From CAZTII01 sp964613305 (GTDB taxonomy: Bacteria; Bacillota_I; Bacilli_A; Erysipelotrichales; Erysipelotrichaceae), in assembly GCA_964613305.1 (NCBI GenBank), contig CAZTII010000081.1, positions 1 to 7,031 on the forward strand: a DNA stretch of 7,031 bases, written 5' to 3'. Positions 5,741 to 7,031 of the stretch are shown in pieces. The position numbers and the translations under genes are program-made. A model generated the notes under the pieces. The model made no database searches and was not told where the DNA came from. It saw only the letters and a list, made by a program, of their open reading frames with translations. Position 1 is the stretch's first letter, and each line of letters begins with the position of its first letter.

Positions 5741-6667
5741 ATGGGTTTAGCAACTCGTGAGGCTTACGGTAAGGCGTTAGCTGAGATTATTGTTTCAAAC
5801 GATAAAATTGTAGTGTTGGATGCTGACTTAACAAAATCAACCAAAACAGCTGATGCGAAAGTAGTGTGTCCAGAAAGACATTTTAATATGGGTATTGCGG
5901 AAGGAAATATGATGAGTGTTGCGGCTGGTTTTGCAGCTAGTGGATTTACTGTATTTGCTTCAACATTTGCGATTTTTGCTTCTGGTAGAGCTTGGGAACA
6001 AATTCGTAATAGTATTGGGTACCCTCATTTAAATGTTAAAGTATGTGGTACACATGCTGGTATTAGCGTAGGTGAAGATGGTGCTAGCCATCAAGCGTTG
6101 GAAGACATTGCGTTAATGCGCGTTATTCCTGGTATGGAAGTATATCAACCATGTGACGGATGTGAAACAGATGCGATTATTAAATATGTTGCGACGACAA
6201 AAAATCCTACATATGTTCGTTTAGGACGTAGTAAAGTAGAAGATGTTTATAAATGTGCAACTGAATTTGAAGTTGGTAAAATATCTACCTTACGTAAAGG
6301 GTCAAAAATAGCTATTTTTGCGACTGGTGCTTTAGTTCAAGAATCACTTAAAGCATATGAAATACTAAAAAATGAAGGAATTGAAGTAACTGTTGTCAAT
6401 GTAAGTTGTTTAAAACCGCTTGATGTTCAAGGTGTTGTGGAAGTGTTTAATAATCATGATGTAATTATTTCAGCGGAAGAACATAATGTTATGGGTGGTC
6501 TTGGTTCTATTTTAGCAGAAGTGAGTGTTAAGACTACACTGCGTCCAATTCATATGATGGGAATGAATGATACATTTGGTGAAAGTGGACCAGCAGAAAA
6601 ATTATTTGAAAAATACGGTTTAACAAGTAACGATATTGTTAAAAAAGTTAAAACTATTTTAGGTTGA
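5741..6667 (+). CDS. Transketolase, C-terminal subunit (Pyr plus C-terminal domains)
   Basis: A 308-residue partner of the preceding gene. It carries the pyrimidine-binding domain (about 1-165) and the C-terminal domain (about 180-308). RHFNMGIAEGNMMSVAAGFA (46-65) contains Glu54, matching the glutamate that activates the thiamine aminopyrimidine. GTHAGISVGEDGASHQALEDIALMR (103-127) is the segment with the substrate-contacting histidine, His117 here. YVRLGR (158-163), SCLKPLD (222-228) and EEHNVMGGLGS (246-256) are typical of split transketolases and the related DXP synthases. Together the two products (576 residues) fall short of full-length enzymes (about 660), as usual for split forms. DXP synthase is unlikely because that enzyme is a single chain of about 620 residues. 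The gene starts directly after the TAG of the N subunit; its TGA stop lies within the operon terminator hairpin. Confidence 0.93.
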   Translation: MGLATREAYGKALAEIIVSNDKIVVLDADLTKSTKTADAKVVCPERHFNMGIAEGNMMSVAAGFAASGFTVFASTFAIFASGRAWEQIRNSIGYPHLNVKVCGTHAGISVGEDGASHQALEDIALMRVIPGMEVYQPCDGCETDAIIKYVATTKNPTYVRLGRSKVEDVYKCATEFEVGKISTLRKGSKIAIFATGALVQESLKAYEILKNEGIEVTVVNVSCLKPLDVQGVVEVFNNHDVIISAEEHNVMGGLGSILAEVSVKTTLRPIHMMGMNDTFGESGPAEKLFEKYGLTSNDIVKKVKTILG

Positions 6668-6684
6668 AAAATTCAACCTTTTTT
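6661..6684 (+). terminator. Intrinsic terminator at the end of the operon
   Basis: Perfect 8-bp stem (AGGTTGAA at 6661-6668, TTCAACCT at 6672-6679) with a 3-base loop and a run of six T (6679-6684). The TGA stop of the transketolase C subunit (6665-6667) is inside the left arm, so a ribosome at the stop codon would cover part of the hairpin. Confidence 0.85.
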
Positions 6685-6695
6685 ATTAGGTTTTA

Positions 6696-6724
6696 TTGAA
6701 AGAAGTATTTAATGAGTGTATGAT
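6696..6724 (+). promoter_or_regulatory. Sigma-A-type promoter for the 68-residue protein gene
   Basis: A -35 box TTGAAA (6696-6701) and a -10 box TATGAT (6719-6724) are separated by exactly 17 bases; each box matches consensus at 5 of 6 positions. It lies just after the operon terminator and about 24 bases before the start codon, so transcription would begin close to the ribosome binding site with a very short leader. No operator-like inverted repeat is obvious around it. Confidence 0.65.
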
Positions 6725-6747
6725 AAATAAAAAAAGGAGAATATAGT

Positions 6748-6954
6748 ATGGTCAAAGTAAGTGTTGCTCAAAAAGTGGAAGAAGTAAAAGCATTCGTATT
6801 AAGCATCAATCCTGAAATTACATTTGTTAAAAAGGTTGGAATTGGCTTATTCTTTGAAACACCAGATGATGATAAATATGCCGTTGAAATTAAAGCTTTA
6901 ATGAAAAAACAACCAGGTTTTGGTGTATTGTATTTTGCTGTAGAAAAAGCGTAG
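6748..6954 (+). CDS. Small hypothetical protein (68 residues), independent transcription unit
   Basis: I do not recognise a family. The protein is soluble-looking, with no signal peptide, no membrane segment, and no cysteine, tryptophan or histidine. The sequence suggests an alpha/beta layout: an amphipathic helix at about 5-19, strands near 23-37 (ITFVKK-GIGLFFET), an acidic turn PDDDK (39-43), a helix at about 44-54 and a final strand at 57-65 (FGVLYFAVE). That it is a real gene is supported by its own promoter and terminator boundaries, an AAAGGAG site 8 bases before the ATG, and sensible codon use. A long reading frame on the opposite strand covers the same bases, but it lacks a ribosome binding site. 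There is no evidence of a link to the ascorbate operon. Confidence 0.72.
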   Translation: MVKVSVAQKVEEVKAFVLSINPEITFVKKVGIGLFFETPDDDKYAVEIKALMKKQPGFGVLYFAVEKA

Positions 6955-6987
6955 ATGCAAAGCACAGAATAAATATTGGTATTGTTG

Positions 6988-7031
6988 ATTAAGTTGGGGT
7001 TTTGCTAATTGACAGCTATGAATTAAGTTGG
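6988..7031 (+). repeat. Short direct repeat at the window edge
   Basis: ATTAAGTTGG occurs at 6988-6997 and again at 7022-7031, a period of 34 bases; the window ends with the second copy. Whether this is the start of a longer tandem array cannot be seen. The 77 bases from 6955 to the end hold no gene and no convincing terminator for the small gene upstream. Confidence 0.35.

Noticed and set aside
6768..6965. Minus-strand reading frame opposite the 68-residue gene
   Set aside because: No ribosome binding site or promoter seen on that strand, while the plus-strand gene has both.
1..7031. Mycoplasma-type genetic code (TGA as tryptophan)
   Set aside because: Tryptophan codons are TGG throughout, and the propeller and transketolase C genes end at TGA where their products should end.
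1..7031. CRISPR array, tRNA, rRNA or insertion sequence
   Set aside because: No repeat-spacer pattern, tRNA-like cloverleaf, rRNA core sequence, transposase or flanking inverted repeats seen; nearly all bases are in the genes listed.

Overview
The window is an AT-rich stretch from a low-GC Gram-positive-type bacterium (Bacillota or a close relative; genus not resolvable). Tryptophan is encoded by TGG, two genes end in TGA, and ribosome binding sites are strong AAAGGAG/GGGAGG types, so the standard bacterial code applies. All supported genes lie on the + strand.

Bases 1-6684 are the downstream part of one catabolic operon for L-ascorbate (vitamin C) or a very similar lactone/sugar acid. The order is: the last 16 codons of ulaG (L-ascorbate-6-phosphate lactonase); EIIA (ulaC-like), EIIC (ulaA-like) and EIIB (ulaB-like) of an ascorbate-type PTS; an intrinsic terminator inside the operon (2311-2338); a cytoplasmic FG-GAP/beta-propeller-like protein of unknown function; ulaF (L-ribulose-5-phosphate 4-epimerase); ulaE (L-xylulose-5-phosphate 3-epimerase); and a two-subunit transketolase (N half, then C half). 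A second intrinsic terminator (6661-6684) overlaps the stop codon of the last gene. Intergenic gaps are 0-49 bp, and one pair overlaps.

Inferred flow: ascorbate is imported and phosphorylated by EIIA/EIIB/EIIC, UlaG opens the lactone, a UlaD-type decarboxylase (not in this window) would give L-xylulose-5-P, UlaE makes L-ribulose-5-P, UlaF makes D-xylulose-5-P, and the split transketolase passes this into the pentose phosphate pathway. The propeller protein is the one member with no place in the known Ula pathway and is the most interesting item here.

Bases 6685-7031 are a separate unit: a good sigma-A-type promoter (TTGAAA-N17-TATGAT), a strong ribosome binding site and a 68-residue protein of unknown function. 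It is followed by 77 bases with no gene, which hold a 10-bp direct repeat and a lone TTGACA at the window edge.
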